From: Ulota crispa
Lineage: Eukaryota; Streptophyta; Bryopsida; Orthotrichales; Orthotrichaceae
Assembly (NCBI GenBank): GCA_963920765.1
Contig: OY987250.1
Span: forward strand, 6,944,001-7,008,000
Direction: 5' to 3'
Length of the DNA stretch: 64,000 nt
Below, piece by piece: positions 1-12,686 of this stretch; position 1 is the first letter of the stretch; the number at the start of each line of letters is the position of its first letter. The notes beneath the pieces were generated by a model. The model saw nothing but the letters and a program-made list of their open reading frames with translations, was not told the DNA's origin and searched no databases. The position numbers and the translations under genes were made by a program.

Positions 1-76
1 GAAATCAGCAAAAGGGAGCTTTTCATTGGAACAAGAAATGTGTCTGATTTGGAGCTCTTTAGAGGGACAGAGGGAG
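1..76. repeat. End of a Stowaway/mariner-like element (truncated by window edge)
   Basis: The stretch ends GGGACAGAGGGAG followed by TA. It resembles 5101-5172, which ends GGACAAAGGGAG followed by TA, including the shared inner words AGCTTTTCA and ATTTGGAGCT. CTCCCTC-type ends next to TA are typical of plant Tc1/mariner MITEs. It lies in the FATB intron just upstream of the first visible exon. Confidence 0.4.
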
Positions 77-127
77 TAATTTTGAATTTTTCAATGAGAT
101 TCTGACAATGTGTGACTGCCATTGCAG

Positions 128-1282
128 CCGCGTTTGAGAGACATGGATATGAACCAACACGTGAACAACGTGAAGTACATCAGCTGGGTGCTTGAGGTTT
201 GGCTCTTCGTCTCTCTCCCTTGTACCCTCCTTACACGCACGTGAGCTCTCTTGAGCGACTTCGCAATGTATTAGGTGATCGAACCGGTTATCAGTGCACA
301 ACCGGCTCACTGATGACCGGTTCTAAGGAAACAATTACCGGACATAACTGGTTTCAACTAAAATAAGTCAAATTACTAAGTGACGTATCAGCAAGACTTT
401 GCTTATGGATGAGATTCATCTTTGGAACCGTCTCATTGTTACGTAGTTGGCATCTCATAATTGGTTTCTATTTTTGAATTGTTCATAATTGTTTCCTCTG
501 TTGATTATGGCTTGTGGACTGCTCTTCCAAGTGCTAATCTCTATGCAACGCGTTAGCTCAATTGTTGAAGAAACTGGTTGGGAAGGCTCATTGCTGCATA
601 CATCACATAACATTGTTCACCGGGTTATATTCCTCCCCCCAGCTGTGGAGGGATATTCCCCTGTATACCTGGGGGGAGAGTTTAGTTATAAATTCTCGAA
701 GCTGAGAGTTTAGTTATAAATTCTCGAAGCTGATTGGTGCGGTCTACAGCTATTGAATGGCATTAGAATGGCATTCGTTGGGATCCTTGTATTGGGGGAG
801 CAAAAGGGGACCCAGTGAAGGTTAACAATGTTATGCATGTTGGTGATGAAATGGTGAAACTAGGATGGAGAGTTTTGCTGTGTTTCAAGGACTTCGGGCT
901 GAGGGTGTGGTGGTGGTGGGGGGGTGTGATGTGGCAGAGCGTACCGCAATCGCTGCTTGTAGCGCATGAGCTGGCAAGCATGACGCTGGAGTACAGGCGA
1001 GAGTGCACCCCGTCCGACGTGGTGCAATCCTTGTCATGTCCTGACATCCGTCTCGCCTCGGGCCCTTTCAGGGACGCCAGCCCCTTGCGACACGGTGGCT
1101 TAGACGGCTCTCCGGACGCCGTGTCCTGCTCCTCGGGGGCTCTCATGAGCCCCACCATCAGCCCCACCACCACGGACCCCGTCTCCTACACGCACTTGCT
1201 GAGGATGCAATCCAACGGGGCCGATATCGTGCAGGGGAAGACCAAGTGGCGAGTGAAAGAGCGATACGTGGCAGCTCATTAA
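128..1282 (+). CDS. FATB: Acyl-ACP thioesterase, FatB type (3' part, two exons)
   Basis: This enzyme hydrolyses saturated acyl-ACP in the plastid stroma and so ends fatty acid synthesis and releases free fatty acid for export. Two exons are visible, 128-196 and 938-1282, joined in phase 0; the 5' part lies before the window. The first exon reads PRLRDMDMNQHVNNVKYISW and carries the Asp, Asn and His of the hot-dog active site (DxNxHxNN). The second begins SVPQSLLVAHELASMTLEY and carries the YRREC segment with the conserved Glu and Cys. The 115-residue end contains a Ser/Pro/Thr-rich insertion (about 25-75 residues into exon 2) before the conserved WR near the C-terminus, and it stops ...WRVKERYVAAH. 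The splice sites are canonical: GCAG before 128, GT at 197, GCAG before 938. FatB rather than FatA is judged from memory of the NQHVNNVKYI-W-LES and YRREC context. Confidence 0.9.
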
Positions 1283-1398
1283 GTGGCGATGTGCATTGCC
1301 TCCTTTTGCAAGCTCGGCTCCTCACCAACGCAAATTCAACCTAAATTTTTTATCACTTCGCGTCACTCCAAGCCATTTCTACATCAATCTCCAGACCA

Positions 1399-1723
1399 GA
1401 GCATCTCCACTTCAAACTTGACACTTTAGAAAAAAGAGATTACATCAATTTTTTGAAGGGCCCTCACAATTCTTGTTCTCTAGTCATGCACTTCAAACAT
1501 GGCCCTTGCACTTTCAAGTGTGCCCCATAAATAGTTGTTTGACCTTTAACAAAAGATGAATATAGGATAAAGCTCACTAAACTTAGGATGAATAATGTTT
1601 TGAAGGGTCATTGCTTTGACACATTAGAGTGGAGTGCCATTTGAGAATTTTGAGGGGCCGTGAGCACTTCTCATCCGTGCTTGGCGTGTGCCAGGCCCTA
1701 CCAATGCAAGGTTGGAGAAGCTC
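1399..1723. repeat. GAGCATCTCCAC-ended MITE, copy A
   Basis: The element starts GAGCATCTCCAC and ends GGAGAAGCTC. Its interior (AGGATAAAGCTCACTAAACT, GAAGGG, and a conserved CACTTCTCATCC near the right end) matches the element at 1909-2221. The short stretch CAAGCCATTTCTAC precedes copy A and also follows it, so the two copies may belong to one larger duplicated unit. No clear target duplication remains. Confidence 0.55.
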
Positions 1724-1908
1724 TTAGGTTCAGCCCAAGCCATTTCTACGCCAATCTTCATACCACAAGACGGATTCTCCACGATGTCGTTGGCTTCACT
1801 TGGTACGTTACAGCAAATTTCAACACGTCGCGTTGGACCCGTCGTTTTTACCATTTTAGGGTTTGCGATGCTTTCATAAAACCCTAATATAGAAGAAGCA
1901 TTTATTAA

Positions 1909-2221
1909 GAGCATTTCCGCTAGTCGGGCCTCTTTCAAAGTTTTCTTTCTGTTTTGGCCAGCCCACAAGCCCCTTGATCTCCACCCATGCTCTTCAAAAA
2001 GGTGGCCTTGCATTGCACTCTAGCGCTCCCAATAAATAATCACTTGACCACTTATCTCACAGAAAGTACAGGATAAAGTTTACTAAACTTAGATGAATAG
2101 TGTCTTGAAGAAGGGCCCTTTTTAGACTTGGTAGGACAAAGTGTCTTTGAGAGGGTTTTGAGAAGGGCCTCAACACTTTTCATCCACTTTGAGTGTGTTT
2201 AAGCCACTGGTGGAGATGCTC
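1909..2221. repeat. GAGCATCTCCAC-ended MITE, copy B with TAA duplication
   Basis: The element starts GAGCATTTCCGC and ends TGGAGATGCTC, and is flanked by TAA on both sides (1906-1908 and 2222-2224). A 3-bp TAA duplication points to the PIF/Harbinger (Tourist) type. Isolated right ends of the same kind, GGAGATGCTC followed by TAA, occur at 20141-20153 and 47431-47443. Confidence 0.6.
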
Positions 2222-2224
2222 TAA

Positions 2225-3634
2225 TCTTGGTAGGCTCGTGTGTCTAAGGACAATGAAGCTCTACCTTTAAGGTAAACATACCTTATTTTGACCATGTCTG
2301 AATTCCGACCCCTCTATACCTGGCATGTTCCTTTCAAAAATGAAATGAACTTCCTGGGTACATAGAATCAGAATTCTTAAAGGGTTGGGTATGGGTGTGT
2401 CTACCTTAGTCGATGCGATGGCGCTCTTTCTGGACTTGATTTCTGAAGGGTTGCAATAATTTTTGCTGGGATTCGCCAACACCGACCGTAACTTTTCCCT
2501 TTTTTTTCGTGGAAATGGAAAAAAAAAAAAAAAAAACCCTGCAGATTCTTTGAAGTTCGAGAGAATAAATTGTCATGTTTAGTGAGGATTAGTAAGTGTT
2601 GGAATTTAATCCATTATTGAGGAACGATGAGGATAATTATGATAGGCAAATTTGTGTTCTAATTTTGGGGATTTGAGGAAGATTGTTACCGGTATTTTCG
2701 AGTTTTTAGTCAAACAAGAAATTTGCGTCGGGAAACCTGGAGTTTTGAACTGAGCGAGTACAGCAGGCGTGGCTTCCAAGGACCCAGGTTACCTTTTTAG
2801 GGTTAGTATGGCAAATGCAATTGCATTGAAATTGGTACAGTAGATTTAGGTGAAGGTTTCTGTTACAGCCCACAGTTTTTGCTATTGCCACCTCACACAT
2901 AACTTACACCCTTTGTTACTATCATCATATTTTGTCCCCACAACTCAACACATGTCACCTATACATGTGGTTTGTTATGGGTACAACAACTTGCAATTAT
3001 TGCTGTTGGCACCACATGCTCCTTGGGCACTACTCTCTCTATCACTTCATCCACAAATTTCTTTTTTGGAGGTTGACATTGCTAGCATCTTCGTAACTTG
3101 TGATGTTTTTGTTGATTGCGTTCAAAAGGTAGACTTGTCTTCTAGTTATGCAATTGTGGGTAAAACATTTGAATGCTTCTTGCAATTACTTTTAGTTGGG
3201 TTATGATTGTAACCAATGTTGCACAAAATATATTACTGATCAAGAAAAAGTGCATTATAGTGGGGGTAATTTGTGGTATCAATAGGAAAAGCTGTTGGTG
3301 GTAGATAATGACATCAGCAAAAATTGCTAATTGTGGTGGCAAAAGCAATATCCTTAGTTAAACTCTTTTGTAAATGTATTTAGGGTTTAGGTGCATCTTG
3401 ACACCCCTTTTTGTTTCTTTTTTTTTTCAATTCATTGTTCCAAATTGTGTTGTGCTCAAGAAAATTATGAGCTTCTTCGAGAATGTTACAAAGAACACGC
3501 AAAAGGTGAAGGTTTGATGCATTTTGAACAACTTATTTTGTATTGTAGCTATGGTGTCTTTGGGGACTGTAAGTGTCACATTTTAGAAGGAAACATAAAC
3601 AATTTGACATGCGGATAGATAGTTTATATTGTAA
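2225..3634. other. No gene recognised
   Basis: A+T-rich sequence with a poly-A/T tract near 2503-2536. Open frames here are short and show no recognisable family. I see no splice-supported coding sequence. Confidence 0.5.
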
Positions 3635-3636
3635 TA

Positions 3637-5172
3637 CTCCCTCTCTTTCAGAAAAAAACCTATGTTTGAGATTTTTTGAGGGGTTAAGAAATATTACCAA
3701 CAAATTGTAATTGGAAGTTATTGGATATCACGTTTAAACTATTCCAAACACAATTTTAAATTTTTCGAGAATTAATGTTTTCTAAAAAGGAAAGGAATTT
3801 AGTGCAAAAGTTTTAAAATTTCAAGTGTTTTGTTATTGTTGCCAAAAATTAGAAAAAATATTGATATGAAGTGTTTCAATGCAATTGTAAGTAAAGAACA
3901 AGTTAGCCTAGTTGCCTAAGTTGTCCTATCTATCAAAAAACTAAATCTTAATGTTGATATTATTGATGATTCTAAGTTAATGATAAACACAATTTGCAAA
4001 CAAAAATCACTAAATCAAGTTTGCAATACTAACATTAGCAATTAATGAGCTAAAATGCCCAAAAAATATCACCAAACATGCCAAGCAATTAATATTTATT
4101 TTAGAGATAATCTAATTGCTTAACCCCTAAAGGACCACCTATCTATTCAACAGACAAATGGGATTTTGCGCATGTACCTATGGCCAAACTACTCTGCATA
4201 ATTTTTTGAAACGTTTATTGAAGATGGGAATTCAAAGATCTATGTGGGCATTTAACTTTCATTCCAATTGACGCGAGGGAGCAAAAGTTATGCCCAAATA
4301 AGCACAAATTTGGAGATTCCGGGTAGCAAAAAAATTCTTATAAAAACTTGAAAAAAAAATTAATTTGTTTTTCTCATAGATTATATCATTGTCTACATCT
4401 GAAGCTTTGATTCATTCCATTTGGACTAGTTATGAGAAAGTTATGGACAATCTTGTTTTTTTAGCAATTCAAGCATCTTTTTGAAAAAATAACTTATAAA
4501 CTTCATTTTGGAATGCAATTTTAACATTTTTTCAAAAACAATTGTTGGAGAGGGTGAAGTTTGCTTTCTAGAACAATCTTGCCATTGGGATCATTGCATT
4601 TCAATTCCATTGCAGGGTTATTAGCAATTTAAGTATTTGTTCAATCTCATATCTTCTTCTGCCTAATGTTTTTTTTAAAGAATGAAAATTAATTAATTTT
4701 TGTTAATTTTTTTTCCCAAGATTACCAACTCAACTTCCCACCATGCAAAAATAGAATTCCAAACTCTGTGGTGCAAAAATTTTAAGTTAACAAAGTTCAA
4801 AGTTAAATAATCTAGTCATGCAAGGTGCAAAAAAAGTTGCTTTTTACTTTTTAAATGCAAATATCTTCCAACCTATACAATCAAAGTTCTTGAGTTTTGT
4901 ATGACACATTCTTATAGTAGTTTAGTACAAGATCCTATGGTTAGATATGCAAAAAGACCAATTTTCAAACTTTTTTACTCTTTGCCATAGAGGTGGCAAT
5001 TTTGCGTGTCTTTTGACAAAGTAAAAGCCATGGTCCTTTAGGGGTTAACATGCCCCCATGAGATTATTGGACATGACAAACACTTTTTCAAGAATTGAAA
5101 TTAGCCAAAGGAAGCTTTTCAGTGGGACAATAACTATGCCTAATTTGGAGCTTTACACTAGGACAAAGGGAG
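3637..5172. repeat. CTCCCTC-ended mariner/Stowaway-like element split by a TTAA element
   Basis: Left end CTCCCTCTCTTTC is preceded by TA (3635-3636). Right end GGACAAAGGGAG is followed by TA (5173-5174). The TA duplication and CTCCCTC ends fit a Tc1/mariner MITE. The interior is interrupted by the TTAA-flanked element at 4120-5048, so this element was there first. Confidence 0.5.
4120..5048. mobile_element. TTAA element L1 (929 bp), piggyBac-like non-autonomous
   Basis: It starts TTAACCCCTAAAGGACCA and ends TGGTCCTTTAGGGGTTAA, an 18-bp perfect inverted repeat that includes TTAA at both ends. The interior is A+T-rich and non-coding. The segment near the right end (ACAAGATCCTATGGTTAGATAT) recurs in the element at 57157-58471, in diverged form. 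TTAA target and CCC-starting ends are the diagnostic features of the piggyBac superfamily; assignment to it is inference because no transposase is present. Confidence 0.75.
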
Positions 5173-5180
5173 TACTGTAC

Positions 5181-6107
5181 AATAGCCTTGAATAAAGTTT
5201 TTCGCCTTTTGTTTTATCAATTACAGGTCATATCATGTTATGTTTTGAAATTGAGGTCAATTGGGCTTTTTGATCTTGCATTTTTTATATCTCGTACTTG
5301 CGCCCAATGCCAACCAAGCATATCAAAATTCAACCTCAAAAAACTAAAATCCAAATTTTGACAAATTGCTTTGTGTCACAAATCAAGATTTTACATGGTT
5401 TTACAAGAAAATTGATTGAAAAACATTGATGATGAATTTTGGAGATTTGATTGCATGGGTGTATAAGTAACATCCATACACACATCCATGTGTACATCTT
5501 CCATGCTAAAAAAAACCCCATAAGTAAATAGAAATTGATCTTCATAAGGTTTAGTGTTACATGTGATATGTCTAAATCTTGTAAAATAGATATTTTCTAT
5601 TGATAATCAAATTTTGCTATTTCACTCATACACTATGACTAAGTTTGTAACTTTGAACATGCTTTAGTGTTTATTTGGTGAAAAGTTAGCTAAAAATTAA
5701 AAATATCTATTTTACGAGATTTGGATATATCACATGTCACACTAAACCTTATGAAGATAAATTTTCTATTTACTTATGGGGTTTTTTTTAGCATGGAAGA
5801 TGTGCACATGGATGTGCGTATGGATGTTACTTATACACCCATGCAATCAAATCTCCAAAATTCATCATCAATGTTTTTCAATCAATTTTCTTGTAAAACC
5901 ATGTAAAATCTTGATTTGTGACACAAAGCAATTTGTCAAAATTTGAATTTTAGTTTTTTGAGGTTGAATTTTGGTATGCTTGGTTGGCATTGGGTGCAAG
6001 AACGAGATATAAAAAATGCAAGATCAAAAAAGCCCAATTGACCTCAATTTCAAAACATAACATGACCTGTATTTGATAAAACAGAGGGCGACAAACTTTA
6101 TTCAAGG
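5181..6107. repeat. Large foldback, arms about 400 bp
   Basis: The left arm (about 5186-5595) and right arm (about 5701-6107) are near-exact reverse complements separated by a loop of about 105 bp. Outer words are CCTTGAATAAAG and CTTTATTCAAGG. GTACTGTAC lies directly left (5172-5180) and right (6108-6116), a possible 9-bp target duplication, although the left end has five extra bases (AATAG). The two opposite-strand open frames in the arms are mirror images and not genes. Confidence 0.8.
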
Positions 6108-6116
6108 GTACTGTAC

Positions 6117-8241
6117 ATAGTAAGTTGTCAAATTGAGGACAGTTTGGGATTAAGATGCCTTATACATTTAGAGGCTTAAACGTGGAAATGACTTATTTCT
6201 AAATTATTCCAAAGTGAAGTCACATGTTTATCATCAAAAGCATTTTTTAAGGTTTGTTTGTTTGTAAGTCCAAATATAAATTTGATGGTCAAGTGATTTT
6301 ACAAAAGCATGCCTTGACTAGGAGTCCACATTGCAAATATGTCTTTGAGGTATTTTGCACATGTAAGTTGTCATGTGAGAATGGAAACCTTCAATGAAGC
6401 TCTTCATCCACTCAAAGTGTAAAATCTAAAGGCTACACCCACATTTCATAATTCACATGGAATCACAATAAACTTTGTATAATTTGAGAAACTTCTGATT
6501 TACCAAAATTGAATACAACCAAGAATTTTGTCAATCTATCATACAACATTACGTACAAAAAGCTCATCAAGATGTTTTAATTAACAATTTGCACTCTTTG
6601 GCATTGTACGTTATATCGTTTGTCATCCATGACCACCTGACAATGATGAATATCTTGATTGCTAGTTGTACTATTCTGTCCATATTGACAACAATATTTT
6701 CACTGTTCTTTTGAAATTGAAAATCTCTAAAATAAATTTTCTTAGACATCCGTTTTTCTTAAGCAACCATGTTTTCTTATCAATTCCATTAACAATCTCA
6801 TTAACATAATCAAATGTTCATGAAAGTTGTAAATGACATATAGTGGATTTTCTTAAAAATTCTACATGACATTTTGTTAATGAAAACATGAAAACACCTT
6901 TACATTTCTTTTTGTTAATCAACGTTATTGTTACAATAAACAAGAATATCTGCATTTTGCTTGTTCATTCTTCTTGGTAATACAAAATGTCCATTTCTTT
7001 GTTTGTTAAAAAATATACATAGAATTAGTTGTGTATATAAGTTGTTGCTAAATCAAGTATAAATATGCATGTTTTGGATTACAAAATGCTGATTCCTATT
7101 TTGAGGGACTTGGAATTTCACTGCCTTTGTATAATCTTTTGGTTCAACTTCTGTTTTTTTGTCTTTGATTTAGTCATCACAAATGAACAAAAGTTTAGGT
7201 TTTTTTTAAATGAATGAAACCCTTTTTAATTTATAGTAATTACTATTTATTATGTTATTTCTTTTCAATCAATAAAATATAGTGAATTTCCAAAATTTGA
7301 GGGCTTACTAAGAGTTTAGTTATTTGCTTCAAATGGAACGAACCCAATCACTAACTGGAAAAATTTGAGCTCTCCAAGAGCCTCCTAGCCTAATGTTTTA
7401 CAAACCAAGCTATTATTTAACTAGTTATGAGTACAAGAAAAGGCACTCATACCTATCACTACTTTGTATAAAGGACCTTAGCCACATGCACAATTCAAAA
7501 CAATACAAAAAGTATAGCACTCATAAAATATGTAAATGTACTTATTAGTCATTATCCAAGTGTTGCAATCACTATGTTGAATGCAAATTTGGTTAGTTAC
7601 AAATTTGCATAGTTGTTCACCAGTGCATTTTGTTTTAGTGTTTGTATTTCTCACAAGAATTTTGATGTCTGTAGTCCATTGGTTGAAAAATGGAGGGATC
7701 AGCCATGATTGACTCAAATGTGTCAGATTTGTTGCCAGAATTGCGACATTTTGCCAGGAAGAATGCATTGTAATTCATGTGTTAGGTTGAATCTTTAAAA
7801 ATTTCAAAATTAGTCAAATTTTATACAATTTTTTTTCTTTATCTACCGAGATCCAAATAAACTTCCAATGTTCACAAAACATTCGTAAATCAAATTATTA
7901 AAGGAAGACATGAAAAGTCATTCATGAAACATAAAACATTGCCTAAAAAACCTTGTAAAATAAAAACAAAAAACCTGAAGAATTATGACATTTGACAATA
8001 TTGTCATATGTGTTGCCTTTATACTATTCATAATAGTAAATGAATTTGTATCTTGCAAAAGTGTACAATTAAACCTTAAGCGCTTGAATTTGATTGGTCA
8101 TCTTGGATTAGAAATTGCTCTTCCATAAAACAAGTTCATGATTTCTTAATGATGAAGTGATTTAACAAATTGATTGTAGGTTTCTGAAGAAGGTCAAGTT
8201 ATACAAGAACCTTGCAAAGATTGGTCAGTTTTTTTGACAAC
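6117..8241. other. No gene recognised
   Basis: A+T-rich intergenic DNA with many stop codons in all frames. The longest frames (under 100 codons) have no family signature. Confidence 0.5.
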
Positions 8242-8475
8242 TTAACTCTTAAAGGACAATAGGGCATAGTATATACATTGTTGTATAATCAATATTTGCT
8301 ACCAGTAAGAAGTTTTAATTTGGGATCTCAAATAGCTCACTAGAATTGTTTTAATCTATTCTCCAACTTCTTTGTTGATCTCCAATATAGTAAAGGTGTG
8401 AATCTATTTCAAATACAAGAAAAATACCTCGTATTCTACTAGTCGCAGCGACACACTGCGTCCTTTGGGGGTTAA
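8242..8475 (+). mobile_element. TTAA element P1 (234 bp family)
   Basis: TTAA at both ends, left TTAACTCTTAAAGGACAA, right GTCCTTTGGGGGTTAA. The interior words CATAGTATATACATTG, TTTGCTACCAG, AAGTTTTAATTTGGGAT and TTCTTTGTTGATCTC are shared with the elements at 28483, 42752 and 43243, so these four are copies of one short non-autonomous element. Confidence 0.75.
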
Positions 8476-9791
8476 ACTCAAAATCGTAATGATCAAAATT
8501 GACCAGTAGCGATTGCCAAAAACTCTTACAATCCAACATCCTTTTAGAATGAATGTCTACAATTTGAGTTTCTTTGGGTACAAGTACTCTTAAATAAAAG
8601 TATAAATCCAATCAATTTCATAAAGTCAAGACACGAATCTGGAAATGTTGTTTTCTAAATATCCGAAGGTCGTGTGGGCCAATGCCTCAAAGCACTTTTT
8701 ATTTTGTTTAGGCTTACCAGTAGACAGAAAAATCTACTTGCTTTTCTCTGAAGTAAGTAAAACTTCTTGGTGAAGCAATTTAGTTGTGCCTCGACTTACA
8801 AATGGGTATCCATTTCCAATAAAACATTCATATTAGATTTGACTAAACTTCAAGATAACTTTTACTATATTAATCCCTAAAAGTTCTTTCACTATGTTTC
8901 GCCATAAAAAAACACTCAAAACAAAGTTTTAACAGCAAAAGAAAAAGAAAAAAAAAGAAAAAAGAAAAAAGAAAAAATGGAAATAAAATTTTGACGCAAT
9001 TTACGGTAAGATCTAATATTACATTATTTCATGGTGTCATGGTAAAAAGATGAAAGGTATTTGTTGCACTGATGGTGAGATTATAGGGTCTAAAACAAGA
9101 AAAAGTATTGTTGGGGCCATTCAAATCCTAGGTAACTCTAATTTGGGGAGGGCTTTTGCACCAATTTATCTCAATTATTTGCTTGTGGTTTTTCATATTG
9201 ATTTTTGTACTATAGCTAGTCATATGTTTACAAAATTTCATAACATTTTGACTTGGAGAACACATATTCAACAATTATAATAGAAAACTAGCTTCAAGAA
9301 AAATCTCATACAAAGTTGTTTTTTTCACAATTTTTAACTTCCACAATAATGTATTCAAAATGTGAATAGTGGAGCTCAGGATCTTAGCTAGCTTTAAAAG
9401 AAAGAAGGAAAAAAAAGGAAATTGGCCAAATATTGTGGCTTTGACAAGCTTGATCAACATAGGACCACTTCCAACAAAGGTGAAGTAAAGGGTGGTAAGC
9501 AAAAGCAGTTGCCTTCATGGAATAAGGTCAGCTTAAGGTCTAATAAGGAAATATTTTTGCCCCTCAACATTTGCGCAAAATCCCAAATTTTAAATTGCAC
9601 TTGTAAATAATTTTGCATGTCTTGCCTTACAAACAAGTGTAACTATATTTTCATCATAACTTTGTTGCTATTTCTTTAATAACTTATGTAGTTGTTGAAA
9701 AATTTGCAAAGAATTGAAAAACTTAGTGGGGAAATATATATTGAGATTTTTATGAGTTTTGAAATTAAAAAATATTAAATCTAGTTTATTT
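8476..9791. other. No gene recognised; A-rich GAAAAA tract at 8941-8978
   Basis: Contains an imperfect GAAAAA/GAAAAAA tract. No coding family or RNA gene was recognised. Confidence 0.45.
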
Positions 9792-10195
9792 AGGAAGTGA
9801 CAAAGGAGACACCCTTAGTTGCTACATGGACACCCCCTACATCCTAACTTATTAAATTTGAGATTATTATTATGTTGAAATATGAAATAAAATCGAAACA
9901 ATATTTTAGCACACATTTGCGCCTACAAACACTACTAATATACAACAAATATGTCTCATTTGTGACATTGTCAAGAGTTAAACTTACAAATGAAGGGAGT
10001 GACTAGTTTAACTCTTGACCATGTCACAAATTAGACATGTTTTTTATATGTTTGCAACGCTTGTAAACGCAAATGTGTGCTAAAATATTGTTTTGATTTT
10101 ATTTCATATTTCAACATAATAATAATCTCAAATTTAATAAGTTGGGTAATAAGGGGTGTCCACTTAATAATTGGTAGTGTCTTCCCACCACAAGA
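9792..10195. repeat. Foldback element E1 (about 400 bp)
   Basis: The two halves are imperfect reverse complements centred near 9995. Paired words are CTTATTAAATTTGAGATTAT with ATAATCTCAAATTTAATAAG, and TCATTTGTGACATTGTCAAG with CTTGACCATGTCACAAATTA. The same element is at 36541-36923. The ends are eroded here. Confidence 0.7.
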
Positions 10196-11520
10196 AGACC
10201 ATGGTCAAATTTACAAAAAGTCAACAAAAATTCTGACTTAATCTAATGTAAAATAGGGCACAATCTTTATCAACTTTTTATAGATTCGACCATGATTTTC
10301 TTGTAAGTGTTAGTCATTCCCTTTGTGTATGGACCAAAAAAAATGTTAATGAAAGTAAGAATCCTATTGACAGGAAGCCAATAAATATCTTAAATAGTGG
10401 GTGAACATAATTAGATTTTTGTTTTGGGATGAGCCGACACACGGTTGGCCAATTATATTTATATTTAAAACATCTAATCAGTCACTGACACGAAGAGTAA
10501 ATAACTCACCTCTCGGCTGAGACATATGTCATTGTCATGTACTCATTGGTCAAGCGACTACACGAGAATATACTTTATTGGGGAAAATTAAAGAGAGCCA
10601 TCAACATGTGCAAGTCCTATAAAGCTTAATATTTTAGTATTTATTATTGAAACTCCAGCAATCGTCATGTTTCTGTCAGATATTTTTTGGCGAATTAGAC
10701 CGTTATCCCATCCATTTTTTCTAATACTAAGCTTAAAATATAGTTACATACTAAGAAAAAAATTGATATTTTTCTAATATTATTAGAGGCCACTCTTTTC
10801 TAATTTGCGGGCGAAGATGATGCCTTTTCCAAAATTTGGGTGTACTGATTTTTCACAATAAAAAACTATACTTGATATCTTAATTTTAGTAAATATCAAT
10901 TCAAGTCAAAATTGCACAATAAACAAAAATGAATCATATAATAACATAGATTGAAGGTAAGCCATGACACTAGCAAATATCATTAAATAGAAAATTATTC
11001 AAGTAGCAACAATTCTTCATAGCATTTCATCTTACTTGTATATTTCTTCAAACTAGATGGATTTTGTTGCAAGTTTGGCCATTAAAATTTTCAATTATGA
11101 TTCACATGTTTTATAAAAAGTTGTGTTATTTGTAATTATGAGCACAAGGTTTGGTCATGCAAGGGTCTCTTCTAAAATTGCCTAAGTTACTCAAAGATGA
11201 CATTATGCAATTGTTATGCATTGCACAAAAATGTAGATCACGTTCATAAAACCTACAACCTTTACTTTACTACCTCGTTTATCATAGAGATTTAATGGGT
11301 GGAGCAAAGTTTCTCAATTTAACTCCAAAACCATATTTAAGCTTTTATATAAAGCACTACAAAAAAAAACATATAGGACATGGGGCAAAATATCGTATTT
11401 ATCTTTGAAATCTTCAAATCTAAATACCATTTGCAACGAGTGAAGAGCCATGAATCCCATGATCACGTTTGCGTGTGCAATTACATTACTGTAGGTCGAT
11501 GAGGGTATCCATCAAATTCT

Positions 11521-11846
11521 AGGGTAAATTTCATGGATACTCCCGAAGTTTGCAATATTTACATAGATATCCCTACTTTTTCAGGAATGATATAAATAAC
11601 ATTAGATCAAAAAAATTACACATTTATTTGTTGTGCTTGTACTTCCTTCATGACCAATATTAAAGAAGGGAAGGTAACGAAACAAAAAAGAACCAACGTG
11701 TGCACTGACAAAGAAGGGAAGTGGCATGCAACAACAAAACAAATGTTTGAAACTCTTAGTCCAAGAGTATTTGTGTGATTTTTGAAAAATAAAATATTTA
11801 TGTAAATATTGCAAACTTCAGGGGTATCCGTGAAATTTTCCTTAAA
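11521..11846. repeat. Short TIR element (about 326 bp)
   Basis: Left AAATTTCATGGATACTCCCG and AAGTTTGCAATATTTACATA are mirrored on the right by ATGTAAATATTGCAAACTT and GGGGTATCCGTGAAATTTT, giving inverted repeats of about 40 bp around a non-coding core. Confidence 0.65.
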
Positions 11847-12150
11847 TCCTACTACCTACTACATGGGTAATCATGCATGTTCTAAATGGTAAGTAAAGAC
11901 CACCTTTATATAATCTCAAAAATCCATCCCATTGTTTCTTTACATATCCAAGACAGAAGCTACATACTATGTATCTATATCAAAATTTCTTCATGTACTA
12001 CAAATTTACAAGACAAAGATCAAGTTCTCATCTCAGAATTTTTAATTTTGATTTTTGTTATAGATATTTAAATTTCCAACGAACTCTAGCTCTACACTAA
12101 TATACATATTTATAATTATATGTGTATATGTGTACACACATATGTATATA

Positions 12151-12686
12151 AGGAATTATTAAGGCAACACTCCAAATTGTTAACAGTACACCCCCATTTC
12201 ACTATGAGCATGAAAATTGAGAACTTAATGCCAATTTTTTTGACTTGAACTTAAAGGGTTATTTCATCTTTACTATTCTAGGGCCACCTCTTAAAAATTC
12301 AATTCACGATTGTAAACACTACATTTTGGGATTACATAAAGCAAGAATTTATCCCAAAAAAAGTAGCACTTGGTATAAGGGTATATTCCCACTTGGTGTT
12401 AAGAGGGGTAGTGGCAAACTAAAATTAGATGTCTTTGGATACACATCTAGACTGCATTCATATTGCTAATATCTCTCCTAACACCAAGTGTGAACATACC
12501 CTAAGAACGGTTCAAAAAAATTTATATCTATTCGTTTTTTCTTTTAAGGAGGTGCTAATGCCATGATTAAAGAAATGATGAACCACTTGGATTTAGAATT
12601 TTAGTATTAAATTCTCAATATGCATGCTCACGGTGAACCGTGGAGTAAGCCGTTAACAATTTGGGGTATCATTTTAATAATTCCCT
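12151..12686. repeat. Inverted-repeat element with a second inverted repeat inside
   Basis: Outer arms: AGGAATTATTAAGG with CCAAATTGTTAACAG on the left pair with CTTACTCCAC-side words CGTTAACAATTTGGGG and TTAATAATTCCCT on the right. Inside, CCCACTTGGTGTTAAGAGG and CTCCTAACACCAAGTGTG form a further inverted pair (about 12389-12500). The element abuts the microsatellite that begins at about 12687. Confidence 0.5.

Noticed and set aside
5336..5906. Two open frames on opposite strands encoding similar peptides
   Set aside because: They are mirror images in the arms of the 5181-6107 foldback; no family signature or splice context.
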